This document shows positions 12,393-25,600 of a DNA stretch of 64,000 bases, piece after piece. The notes below the pieces were generated by a model. It saw only the letters and a program-made list of their open reading frames with translations, was not told where the DNA came from and made no database searches. The stretch is from Elysia crispata (lineage: Eukaryota; Mollusca; Gastropoda; Plakobranchidae), in assembly GCA_033675545.1 (NCBI GenBank), contig JAWDGP010000875.1, positions 555,001-619,000 on the forward strand, read 5' to 3'. Each line of letters opens with the position of its first letter. The stretch's first letter is position 1. A program made the translations under genes and the position numbers.

Positions 12393-13740
12393 ATGTGCGA
12401 CTTCATCGATGTTTAAAGTGAATCAAATAAAATGTCTCTTAATCGAGGATCACAATATTTACAAATCGTCCTAAGAGATAACTTACGACGGTGGAAATGA
12501 CTGTCCGACTGCGAACTTTGCTTCTTCAAAATTACTAAATTTGAGTGTTAGCTAGACATTACTATAACGATAGTGTAATGATCACTCTTGGACATGGAGG
12601 TAGAAAAAAATTTCCCAAATTAACAAACCAGTCTAAGCCCGAGGCTACCTGTGGAGAGTGAACAGTGTTACAATTACATTCATAACAATGTCTTTGTGAA
12701 AGGTTATTGTAATTTTTTTTTAACCATTTTGATGAAAAATTTGATGCTCACCTCGGCGTGCATTTATTTCACTTGTGTTGCAAATTGAGAGTTCAAACGT
12801 ATAATGTTTTATTTCATTAAATCACTCGCAGTCTTACCTCCAGGTCTAGATCTAGATCTAGTTCTAGAGACCCTTTTGAGGTATTATAGCTACCCATATA
12901 AACATTCCGGACCTGGTCTAGATTAGAGTTTAAATGACTGATAATGGCCCGAAAAAAAAAAAGCAGCACACTTGGCTGGAAAGATTTTCATTTGAGTCCA
13001 CCACCATTTAACCTATTGAGGGTGTTATTAATCAAACTGTTATAATATAATACACAAAAAAGTATGTTTTGTACAACAGGACATCCTGTGATCATACAAA
13101 TTCATCAATCTTATCATCTTTTAATTGAAAACTCCGCCCACCCCCCCAGGACTTTACATTTGCAATATTATTATAACAGATGCCATTATTGTATATTGTG
13201 CAAACTGTAAAGTTCAGCAAAATTTGCTGGGATAGAAATTGAGAGCCAAGAGTTCAGCTCTTTATTTTGTAAATCAAAGGGCCAATCAACCTACATCTGG
13301 GTATACAAACCTTAGATGCTGTTTGTATTTCCAGCAATTTATTAGGACTGCCCCATTAATTTATCTTAGTATTGGATATCCATGTAGTTTAACCATTGAA
13401 CTGGGGATGAGAGAAAGGCTTTGCTTTTGGTCCAGGCTTGAGAGAACTGAAGAAACTGTAAGTCCAGTGAAACACGTAGCTTGACAGACACTACTCTGCA
13501 GAGAGGTTTAAGAATTTTTTGTAGGCTTAGAAGCACTGGGGGAAGACTAACGAAAACAGGGAACGAACTGAGGTCCCACTAGGAGAAGAATTATGCAAAG
13601 GCTGCTATTTCATTTTATCATATATGTTATTTTAATGTCAAGTTTTCTATTTTAAAGCCTTCAATGTCCTCATTATTTCTCTATCTTTCGGTCTCCGTCT
13701 GTCTGTCTGTCTGTCTGTTCTCTTTTCTCTCTCTCTCTGT

Positions 13741-13867
<127 letters not shown>

Positions 13868-14336
13868 TCTCAGTTGTTAAAATTTTGTTAAAAATTTAAT
13901 TTTTAAAAATCTTTTGAATTCTGAATTATAGATTAAAGAGAAAAATATCTATATTCAAGTGCCATTAATGAAACAAACAAAATCTGATATCCAACACATT
14001 TGAGCAACTATCTATGTACATAATCCCCAAGCCTGTGTCAAATTAGGATCTTGTTAAGTCAATAGCAAAAGATACCACAAATTCATGGGATGATTTGAGG
14101 ATAGCTTTCATTCTTTGTATTGTAGTCTTAGAACCTGAGAGCTCAACACAATGGAGATCTCATTCGTCACATCAAATCTCCTGATTAAATTGTTGTAAAA
14201 ATAATTTTAAAACTTAAGGTACATCATAACATTTTAATATAAATAAATAGTGTTATCAGTGTCATGCTTTTTGCATAATGAAGAAAATTTTTTTCATATG
14301 ACTCCAATCTAGTTATTGAGAGTTAAACTAAAAATT

Positions 14337-14679
14337 ATGAGTGATGATAATGAAAAGACAGACACTTTTTCTAGTAATGCCAAGGAAGAAAATCTTGACA
14401 TATCTGTTAAAAAGATCAACATCCCTCAAAATGATGAAGATGAAATATCTGCCTCTAAATCAGAGTTACTGAGCATTATCAGGAGAAGAGTTGGTGAAAT
14501 AAATGATTTAATTAAAAGAGCAGAGAAAGCAGAAAGACTTTTGGAGAGGGCAAATAACTACAATGAGGACTTGAAAGCGGAAATAGCACATCTCAGCAAT
14601 GAACTTCATGGATATCGATCATTCAAGAGACATGGAAGATCTGTCCTGGTGCAAGTGTCGGAAAATGATTTCATTGAAG
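14337..14679 (+). CDS. AGGF1: AGGF1 exon 1 (coiled coil)
   Basis: Begins at ATG 14337 (MSDDNEKTD); upstream TTG-initiated codons are not needed. It encodes an acidic N-terminus and a heptad-rich segment containing EINDLIKRAEKAERLLERA, the AGGF1 coiled coil. Donor GAAG|gtattc; leaves in phase 1. A 5' UTR exon may lie upstream, since ctccaatctag at 14311 could act as an acceptor. Confidence 0.85.
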
Positions 14680-16302
14680 GTATTCACAGCAATTAAATTC
14701 AATTAAGTTTGATTAACTTTTCAACCCAAATTTTAAACTCACAACTATATGCTTGTAAGATTTAAAGATTGGAGTGTTTATTGTAACTATTAAATATATC
14801 TTAATAAATTTGAATGTAAGGTACTTTAAGTTATAAACTTTCATTGAAAGAGATTCTCTATCACTCTATCTTTTTTTTACGATCAGAATTTCTCTTACAT
14901 TGTCTGTGAAATCTTAGTGGTAGGCAGGCTGTCTTAAGGAAGAAATAAAAAAAAAATTCTGTAGATTTTTAAAACATCCAGCTCCTCCCTCAATGCCCCT
15001 TGGATAAAGCATCTTGAGTCAAATGTCAATGTGAAGCACATAAATGAGCTCTTTGAATAGAAATCCTGCTTTAGTCCATCTCATTTTATTTTCAAGTAAA
15101 ACTGAAATTCTTTAGTTATTTTGTAAGTTTGTCGTTGAGAATTTTTGCAAAAAGAACTTAAATATTCTTCTTTTCACTTAAAAAAACCTCTGCCCTTTTT
15201 TTTTGTATCAGCAAATGGAGAAAAGCCTATGCCAACATGGGGGACTGCTGCACCTGGGGTGAGGAAAATTAATCTATCATGTATTTTAGACTTTTGTCAT
15301 ATCTTTTCATATAAATGTACACAATTATTGCATACCTGCTGGTACACTGCATTGTATCTTTGAATTTGCATTTTTTTTCATAACAAAGTTTTAATCCTTT
15401 CAGATTATTTTGTTCACTTTACCTTTCGAAAATAGCTTTCTTTAACCACAAAATAGAGTTGATAAATGTTTAAAATGACAAAGAATGAACTTACATTTTA
15501 TACATATAAATATTCTGTCGTACTTTGACAAAACACCTTTAACAGTTTTGGCGCGAAAATTTTTATTTTTTAAATCAATAGATATTTTCATTCTCCAACT
15601 TATAGCAAAATCTAAGGCCTGAAAAAATCTTTGAATTTGAATAAATTTGAATTTTTTAACGTAAAAAATGCCCTTAGTCTTAAGGCATGCCTCAGTACTT
15701 TCACAAAACACCTTTACTTCGACAGAACGCCTTTAATCTAAAAATCTAAAACTAAAGGTGTAAGTCATTGCGGTTACAGGAAATGGGGTGCGCTTGTGCT
15801 TTCACAAAATGCCTGATGATCATGTTTTTTCAAGAAAATGAGGTTTACTCCGGGTCATGAACCGCTGATTCATTTATCGCATGAATTGTGTTTGGTCACT
15901 ATCTTATCAGATCAATCACAAGCCAATCCTCGACATTTGCCTTTTACCTCTGACATCCCCTAAAATAATTAGGCCTATTTAAATCCAGCAAAAAGCACAC
16001 TCTCTCTTCTCTATTAAATGCAACATCACTGAAGAAACCAAAATCATTTTAGTATAAAATAGCAGTTAAACGGTTCTAGATATTCAACGATTGCTTTGCT
16101 ATGAATCCTGAAAAAAAGTTCCAAGATCTGTTCAAAGACCTGATAGCTAGGTAAGTGGATATTTGTTTGAATGGAAGATACTTTACAACTTATCATATTT
16201 AGAGTGTGAACTCGTACCGACTATATTCTTCAAAAGTTATGCAGGCTCTTAACTTGAAACAAAGGGAAGCCTCACAGTACTGTTATGGCAGTTCATAATG
16301 AT

Positions 16303-16397
<95 letters not shown>

Positions 16398-19049
16398 CCC
16401 ATTTTATATTTCATATCCTTTTTGCTTCAATGAAAGTATAATTGTTTTATTTGTAACATTTTTTTCAAGGTTTAACTTCAGGTGACATCATTATGTAGGT
16501 GTTCTTAACTATGTTTTTCAATATGTTTGAGCTGTTGTGCAAACATAGACAGGTGTAAAAATGACTTATCATAATAGATTTTGATGCATTAAGGATGGAC
16601 TCATTTATGACAACAACAATCATTAGTGTATAAATTTTCTAATGCAGAAAGGTCATAATACCTCCTACTCACACAAGCAACAGTGAATATTCTGACAATG
16701 ATGAACCGCCACTGGTGAAACGCCGCCGACTCCAAAACCTTCAGAAAGAGAGAGAAGAAGAAAAAAACCCGTCTTGAGCAGCCTGCATTTACTGGCCTGG
16801 ATGATGTTCCGCGTCCAGCCAGCTAGCAAGTTTTGGAAACCATCGACGAACATATTGAGTCATTTCATCCTACTTGCAGTCACTACCGACGAAGCCACGC
16901 ACCTCTAAAACGTTATCTTCCCCCAGATGTCACTGTGTGTTACTTGCACAGTCTCTTTCTCGAAAATCATCCGAACCTGCAAGTTGGATATGATTCTTAT
17001 TGGAAGTGGGTGGTAGCAAAGGGCATTTCTTTTGCAAAGCTTGGAGTTAAAGAATGCGAGCAGTGTATGGCCTTTAAACTTCACGAGCATTCCCAACCAC
17101 AAGAAAATCCTGACTGTGACTCCTGCAAAATTCAGCTGGAGCACAAACGAAATTACGTTAGTGGTCGTATCTACTATAAGAAAGACGCAGTAGAAGATCC
17201 GGATGAGGGGACAATGATTTACGTGGCGGCTGACATGCAAAAGGTAATTATGCTACCATCAATGCCGGGTGTCAAATCTTGTGTCTTCGTCAACCGGCTT
17301 GTAGCATATCACGAAACATTCGCACCTTTAGGTGATCAGCACAAGAAGAAGCACGCCAAACAAGTGACATCCATTTTGTGGCACGAGGATATATCTGGTC
17401 GCTCTGCTGCTGATGTAACATCTGCCTTCATCAAGGCAATTTCAATGATGGCCGAGGACGCTAAAGACATTGTGATCTGGTGCGACAATTGCTCAGCTCA
17501 AAATAAAAACTGGATTTTTCACGTCAATTACCAGGTACATCAATAGCAATGCAGGTGTCCTACCACAGACAGTGACATTTAAGTACCTCGAAATGGGTCA
17601 CACTTTCCTGTCTGCTGATTCATTTCATTGACTGGTGGAAAACAATATGCGCCGGAGGAAGAATGTCTACAACTTTCACGATTTTTTGACATTTGTTCAG
17701 ACATGCGGTGGTGCTCCAAAAACTGTAGAGATGCTGTATCATGATTTCGTCAAGTGGGACAAACGTGTCAGTGGAGGAAAAATTGTAAAGATACCATACC
17801 TTAAGCAAATTCAAGAGGCTCAAAGAGTCTTTTTTTAAAATTATTACATGATGATGACGTTTTTGAAGAGTGTGACTTTCTGATGAAAAAGACCCAAAGA
17901 GATATTGATTCTGGTTCGAACATACCACAGATCCAATCAACGAGGAATACTGGAGTGGAAGAAAATGAAAATCATTGAGTCACTTCAATGCCTCATGCCC
18001 AGACCAAAACGTGCCTTTTAGAATGCCATCCAAATAGACAACCAAGTCGCCGACCTCACGGAAATTGACATTACAGAAGATTTTGAATAGACTGTTGTAA
18101 ATAGTGTTTTGAACTAGTTATACATGTATTTTATTTGAATGTTTCCATTATATTTCTTTTTACGTCTCTCCATACGCTCTCCCTAAATGTGCGTTATCTC
18201 TAAATTAATGTCGGTCTTCTTTTTATTCGAGTTAGTACTTTCCTGGATGTTCTTAATATGTTTGATTTAATACCCTCCTTTACCTTTCTTTTCATTTTTA
18301 CCACAATTCCAGTTTAGCGAATGCTTTAAATATATAATCTTATATATGCATTATATATTCTATGGAAACACCATATCTTTCTGTAAACATATTTATTCAT
18401 CATGCCTTCATTTATATGCTATTTCTTAGTCCACTGTTGCTCTTTTGTAAAACTAATAAAGAAAATAAAGTCATCAAATTGTCCTCTACTGCATATTAGA
18501 CAGTGTAGACAGAGAGATAGAAGAATGTGATGAGGTTTTGACTGGTAAAGGTGTTTTGTTAAAGTAAGGACGGGTGCTAAAAGCCTAATTTCAACTCTCA
18601 AAGTGGTGGTAAAGGCGTTTTGTGAAATTATTGTGGCCATGCATGTGCCCTTAGCTAGCCAAAGGCGTTTTGTCAAAAACCTCTGGTTTATTGTGATAAA
18701 AATACTATGACAAAACGCCTTTAAGGTTTTAATACCTTTATTTTCAAACTTTTAAACACAGTATGTAAATTGAAATCAGACCAAGCCCTTTTTTATATAT
18801 TTGTGATGAAAAAAACAACATCTGGTTAAAATCTTCGCTAAAATATGTGAAACAAACTAAATCAAGTTTTTCTCAGATCAAGGTTTTTACATGAAAGGTG
18901 TTTTGTCAAAGTACGGCAGTATTATTTTAAGTATCTTTTTGCATTAATCAAATTAATGTAAATAATAATCATATAATGTGGTATATTATAAAATTATCTG
19001 CAACAAAATGCAGAGTATGTATTGTTCAAGCTGTGTCAGGAATAAAATG

Positions 19050-19104
<55 letters not shown>

Positions 19105-19602
19105 TAGATAGATAGATAGATAGATATAGATATATGCAATTAGAAAAGTTTTTTAAAAAGTGTTTATCTCTTAATTTCTTGAGAGTTGTTTCAAATAAGA
19201 AGATAGATCAGCTGTAATGAACAAAACAAATAAAGAACTCAAAAATGTCAAATTCATTAAAGTGAAGGCAATTTTTTTTTAACATAACTCTATGGTTGAG
19301 AGAAATCCTATTTATGCTTGTCCAAGACATGATTAATGTCATACAGCTGCTTTACTAGATACAGCTTCTTCTTCTTTTTTATGGTTAAGACAGTTGGGAT
19401 CTCTATAAGATAAGACAAGATAAGGTTTGCTTTATTCATCCCTCTGAAGAAATTCAAAACTGACATGCCCATTAACATAAAAAATCATAAATACATACAA
19501 CAAAATTCCAGGTAGTTATGTAAATAAAAAATGATACATACATACATACATACATACATACATACATACATACATACATACATACATACATACATACATA
19601 CA

Positions 19603-19634
<32 letters not shown>

Positions 19635-22600
19635 CACACACATACATACATTACATACATTACATAACATACATACGTCACATACATACATACATACATA
19701 CATACATACATACATACATACATACATACATACATACATACATACATACATACATACATACATACATACATACATACATACATTACATATATTACATACA
19801 TCATACATACATACATACAAGCTAGATGTATTTATTTTTCTATACAGAGCAAGTGTGTTATATAATATAGAGTAAGTTTACATCTAAAAATGTTTACTCT
19901 GTAAAGATTATAATGAATAAATAAATAAAGCTAAGATATAGGAATTGAGATTGATTAAAGGCCTTTTGAGGTTTTTGTTTTAGATTTAAGAGTCCTGAAG
20001 CTTTCTCCAGAGAAAAAACAACTAATTTTAGGTCAATCACATGATTTCTTTTTCTGAAAATGTGCATCTTCAGAAAAAATAATCTGACAGAAACAGAATA
20101 TAAGTCATGTGGTTTCACTCATGCTCATAGCTTGGTTTATAAAGGGAAGAATTTTTATGCATTTCCATTAACATAAAAATGGCATATTTTTTTTGGTCTT
20201 GTTTAAGAAAATAGTTGAAGGTGCTTTTTCAATGTTTGTGAACGTCTGTTAGTTTCTTCTATTTTATTTCATCCTTTTCTCTTTTTTTTCAATCTTTCCT
20301 CTCCCATAACATTTAAATTTTCCTTTTATTTATTATTATCAGGATAAGTCCCTGCTTTCCATTTCGGAGAGTCTGAAAGTAGTGGCAGAGGAAGTGATCC
20401 AAAATCAAGATCTTGAAGAGGGTCATAAGAACAGTTCTGAGAAATCAGCAGATGCTTCATCAGAATATGTTTATGATGCGAAAACTGGCCTTTATTATCA
20501 CCCAGCAAGTGGATACTATTGGGATCCTGTAAGAGGAATCACTCTTCTCAGAAACTAAAGATAGTTTAGAACTTTTGGACATTAGTTTGTTATCTTTGAT
20601 TTCCTTGGTAAATTTATTATGGAAGGCATTGCTTTTAATTTTTTTGTTAAATTTTTGGAGCTTTCAACAATTTGCCAATGCGTTTTTTCTTAAAGAGAGA
20701 AAAGCATTTTGATTTGTATACCAATCTGGAAAACAAATTGATAATAAAGATTTTAACTATTTGTCTATTAAGCCTTTATCTGTTTTGATGGGAAGCAATC
20801 TACTTTGATAACAGCTTTCAAGAACATGTGGATAATTGGGCCCTGCACTTAAAATAAGTAACCTTGTCTTGATCTCAACCCAGGCTTGCGTTACTCAAAT
20901 CTGAATTAGATAAAGAGTCTTTATAACAACATAAAAAAGCATGATATGAATCATGTTTGCGACAAATTTTTTATTTTGCTACTTTCTCCCGAATCTCTTT
21001 AAAAAAATGTGCTAAGCGAATGATGTTCACTTAAAAATAGGTGATTGTGGATTGCACATTTAAACTTTGAAATTTTTATTTCAGACTTCCTACTTGTTTT
21101 ATGATTATACAAGTGGTACTTACTACCAATATGATGAAGCCACTGGTGAATATACAGTGCATTCCCAAGTGGATATAACTGCTAATGGCCAGGTTGGGCA
21201 AAATGTTTTAAAAAATTGTTTTCTTGTGAGATTTGAATACAAAGAAAGCTTTGAGAATCATAATGCTTGGAAAAATCTCTTAAACTGATGGATTATATTT
21301 TTTAAAATTTATATAATAAAAACACCTCAGATGTGAATTGAGAATGGTAATGAAATACCCAGATCCCAAGATTATCAAGGGCAATTTAATTGTGAAATTT
21401 CCCTCACATATTTACTTATTGATCATTGGATCTAGATTAAGAGGATTTTTAGAAAAGTTAATTGCAAATAGGCTGAAATCCTCAATGTGTTGAAAGCTGA
21501 TGATAGGGTTGAAATCTCTTTTTGTGTCAAATTGTGTTTGTTCAAAGGTGATTATATCAATAACCAATATTTTGTTGTCCTAATCACATAGGTTTATTCT
21601 ATGCAGTTATTGAGTATTTGATAAATATTTTATAGTTTTATTAATTAACAATAAATTTATAGAAATCTATTAATTCAATTTCAACCATGTTTTTTTTTAA
21701 TTCATTTTCTGTAATTTATTTTCTGTACTTCACTTCTTAAAAGATTATATTAGTTGAATTTTGCAAACTTTAATTCTGTGGTAAACAAAGGATGATTTAG
21801 AAACCATGTGCACTTTTTTCATTGCAGTGTCAGATGGGATGGCCATCTTCTCCAAGTGGTGTTGACAGTTTGTCTTCTGAGTTTTCTGTTTTGAGTATCA
21901 GCTGTCAAAGATATCAGAAGAATGCATTAGGTAATGATAGTTTAGTTCATAAACTACTTATGAGACCCATTTGTCCTTTGTTTCTTTTCTTTCAACAGGT
22001 TTTGCAAAAGAGTGAGAGGCGATGTCAAACACATGTTAAATCGAGGAAAAGAAAGAGGAAAGTTAAAAAACCAAGCCAACAGAAACAGTTTGAAGATGAG
22101 GATGTCATTGGTATTGATGGAAGTAAAAGACAAACAGAATTGGAGCAAACATGTGCAAACAACATTTATGACACTGAAAAGATCTTTTCTTGTGTAAAAA
22201 ATAGCCCTAAAATAGATGAAGTTATTAGAGTGCCATCAGAGTCAGAAGATGAAAATGAGTCACTTAGAAGTCTTGCCACAGGAGAATCAGAGTTAGTTTC
22301 CAGCCCGGAGTCTGGAGAAGTCAGTGATGACTCAGAGGAAAACACTTATTCTGCCAAGGCTCAAACTGCTGGTACCCTTGCACATAATGTGCAGATGCAA
22401 TACGTTGATGGTTTGTTCTTACATCACATCTTTTAATTATATTCAGGAGGCTTGCCTCATATATATTGTTTGAAAAGAAATACATGTTTCAATAAAATTC
22501 TGTCTGTAAAACTTTGTACAGTACCCCTCGGACTCCACGAACTAGTTCGGTCATTTTTAAAAGTTCGTTGAATGCAAGGCTCGTTGGAGCCATGACAGGC

Positions 22601-25600
22601 GGCGATGAACTTGGGAAGTAATTAACCAAATTGAAATTACCTCAAAATTATCTCCCTTGTTTTTATCAACCAATCACATGTTTATTAAGCCACTCTTTAC
22701 CCTTCCCACAATTGCCCAAGTTACTGCTGCTTTGGCTCTTTGATCCTGTATCATGATCTCCCCATGCATTTGCTGCTGCTCCCTGCCCCCTACCCCCTCT
22801 TTTTTATAAATCTTCTCCCTGCGTGTCAATACGTTGCTGTCCCCGACCCCTAGTATTACTATGACATAGCGTAGCCTACACTCTGGGTGTCCAAGGCCTA
22901 TACACTTCAAGCATTTTTTAACAGCTGACAGGGAATCTTTTGATTGAATTTTGACTGCATAGTTTCTAAGTAGAAAAGCATTCTATAGTGGATTTGCCAA
23001 TACTTGAGGTCGTTGAACCCAAAGACGGGTCTGAGATTAGTTCGTTTGATGCAAGGTATTTGAAGAGAGTCAAAGAAGGACAAACAATGGGGATTTTACT
23101 CTGTTGAATGCAAGGTATTCTTTGAATCCTAGTTAGTTGGATTCTAGGTGTACTGTATTAAAAATTTATCAAATTTGTCATGAGCTAGTTTCTTGTTTTC
23201 TTTTTTTATTGAAAATAAATTTTCCAAACTTTTTATGAATCACAATGATAAATACATCTTCAGAACAGTGGCTGGCTAAATCTTCACATCTCTCTGGACC
23301 AATAGTACAGATATGAGCATCTCACAGGCTCTTTATATGTTATAATTTTTCTACTTATTTGTGCAACGGTCATCAAGATAATAGGGTGTATTACAAAGTT
23401 TCTTGTCCTTGAAACAATTACTTTCGTTTGTGAGAAATGCAGGAAACACATCTTCTAGCTTTAAATTGTTCATTACAAAATTTCAAACAAAATGCTATTT
23501 CTAGATATTATGATGTCAGCTTGGCTTTCAAGTCTCCTTTGAAGAGGAGCGTTATATCCACTTAACAGTACTATAATCACAGGTTTTTAATCTTTATAGA
23601 TTCAGAGTATGTAAAACAAGTCAATGCCTCAGTTTTCATTTGTCCTATGTCCACATGAAGCAGTTTTGAGAAAATGGCTTTTAAACTTTCATACGCCTTA
23701 TACTCATATGTTGGACATACAATAAAAGTGTAAGAGAACAACACATTTTGCTTGATTGTTGGTTCTAAATTTAACAGGGCATATAGGTAATGCATTTGGG
23801 GGATGGAAATTGACTCAAGCTCTAATTTAGTGAAACTGGACATAGAACAAATGAAAACTGAGGTGCTAAAGTGATGAGACACATTCTGTTAATATTAAGA
23901 TGGATTCATAGTTACCCCTTAGATCTTTCTTGATATATTAATACAAAATATTACATAAAAATGTTTTTCTTTTTATTTTCATGGTATTTTACTATCTTCT
24001 CATTGGCGTACAGACACAAATTAAATTTTTCAAAGATTGCTTTGTCTATTTTTTAATGTAAAGAGTAGCTCCAAATATGCTCCCCTTGAATTTAATCAGT
24101 TCTTGATAAAAAGTGAGTCAATAGGATTTCTATAAGAATCAATAAGAATAGCTAGCTAATTTTTGCAAAAAAAAAAAAAGCCAAATCTATTTATGGATCC
24201 TTAAAAACATTCAGTATCATAAAGAGTAAATGTGGAGCTATAAATCCATTCTGCAGGGCAGTGCACTTTATGCACTTTTTGTGGGAGTTCTTAGCTTTTT
24301 AAAAAGTGTCTCAAGAATCTTTTAATGGATCAAGAAAGTAAAGAATATATATATATAATCAGGTTTGCTAGATTTCTGATTTAAATTTTTTTTTTCAATA
24401 TTCTAAAGATAGTCAAATCTGCCAATATCATAGACATAAAAGAAGTTTGCAAATTTATGTAAATTTGTATTTTTCTAATTTTAAATTTTTTACATTTTTT
24501 CCTATTCCATTTTCCATTTTCCATTTTCATCTCATTTCTGGAATTAGCTTTACATGATATTGATGGGGATCTTTATTTGAGATGTTCTTTGTAGCACCAT
24601 AATTAAATAAGATTTAGTCAATTTTGGTCACCAAAGTCTTTGTACTGCTAGTTTTTTTTCTGCTAAAATGTTGTAAATGCAATAGTAATGGGATGTTTCA
24701 GTTTAAATGAAGTATTGAAAAAAGTTAACTATTAGTAAAATTAGAAGACCATGTAGCTCTGAACAAGAAGAGTCCCTTATGTTTATGCTTTCTCAAGTCG
24801 CACAATAAAAATGTAAGATCCAGATTCACATTTATTGCAATGATTATTTTGTCTATCTTGATCAACAAAAATTTTTTAGTTATCTGAAAAGAAAACCTTA
24901 TAAAAAGTATTTATTTTTTCTTTGGTAGATCATCAGAAATAAATAGTTTGTCATGTTTTTTAACATACAGAATTAGCAGAACACCACCCACCATGCATTC
25001 GTCTGGTTGTGCTGGAGTCAGACTATCTCAAGATGGGGTCATTATTCATCATAACCTGTTTGGGTGGCACCATTGGTCGAGAGCCAAATGCTCGCCATGC
25101 CTTAGAGATTCCTGATATCAATGTCAGCAAGGTATGGTGACTTTAAGTCAAACATGGTTTGAATGCCTTCTTTTATCCTTTTATGTATGTTCATAAAAAT
25201 TTGAGAGCCAGTATTTTAAGTTGTTGTTTTTTTTTTAATCAGACTGCTGGTATCTTTACGGAAGCTCTTGTCCTTACCTCATTTGGGTGTTTTTTTTAAA
25301 GTTTTGAATGCATATCGTTTGCTGCTGTGCTATGAGATAGGTACCTAAAGTCACTTATGTTTCTTCTTATCCAGCGTTGCTTCAATTCCAGGCCTTTGAA
25401 ATGATCCACCAATTTTAACAATTCAATACCAAATGTCTGGAGTGTGATCTGTTTTTTCCTATGTGCAAGAAATTATTTTTTTAGCATTTTATTTGAAGTT
25501 CTTCTTTTCTCCTGCTGCATTTAATTTTTGCCTATCTATACTGCTTCAGCATTGTCATTGGTGTATGAAGCTATGTCATCTGCATGTTGGACGATCAAGA

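Larger units (their letters stand above)
15515..18919 (+). mobile_element. DNA transposon with decayed DUF7869-type transposase, TIRs and subterminal repeats
   Basis: Ends are 26-bp terminal inverted repeats (15515-15540 and 18894-18919), with one mismatch, beginning CTGYCGTACTTTGACAAAAC. TATT flanks both sides (15511-15514, 18920-18923), consistent with a 4-bp target duplication. Inside both ends the core AAAGGYGTTTTGTNAA recurs in various forms (about 15699, 15721, 15799, 18545, 18610, 18661, 18706), like an array of transposase-binding sites. The element contains a spliced gene for a protein with WCDNCSAQNKNW and KYLEMGHTFLSADSFH motifs. These are typical of DUF7869 proteins that are multiplied in many invertebrate genomes. 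I cannot assign a named superfamily. The gene is broken, so this copy is not autonomous. Confidence 0.82.
15259..20342. other. AGGF1 intron 2 (5.1 kb)
   Basis: Carries a complete-ended 3.4-kb DNA transposon (15515-18919), an AT/GA/GATA microsatellite and a large (CATA)n microsatellite. The rest is AT-rich with nothing else recognised. Confidence 0.8.

Noticed and set aside
19472-19875. Long MYVC- and HTYI-repeat open frames on both strands
   Set aside because: Products of the (CATA)n microsatellite.
21495-21525. Hammerhead-like CTGATGATAGGGTTGAAATC
   Set aside because: The sequence between CTGATGA and GAAA cannot form stem II.
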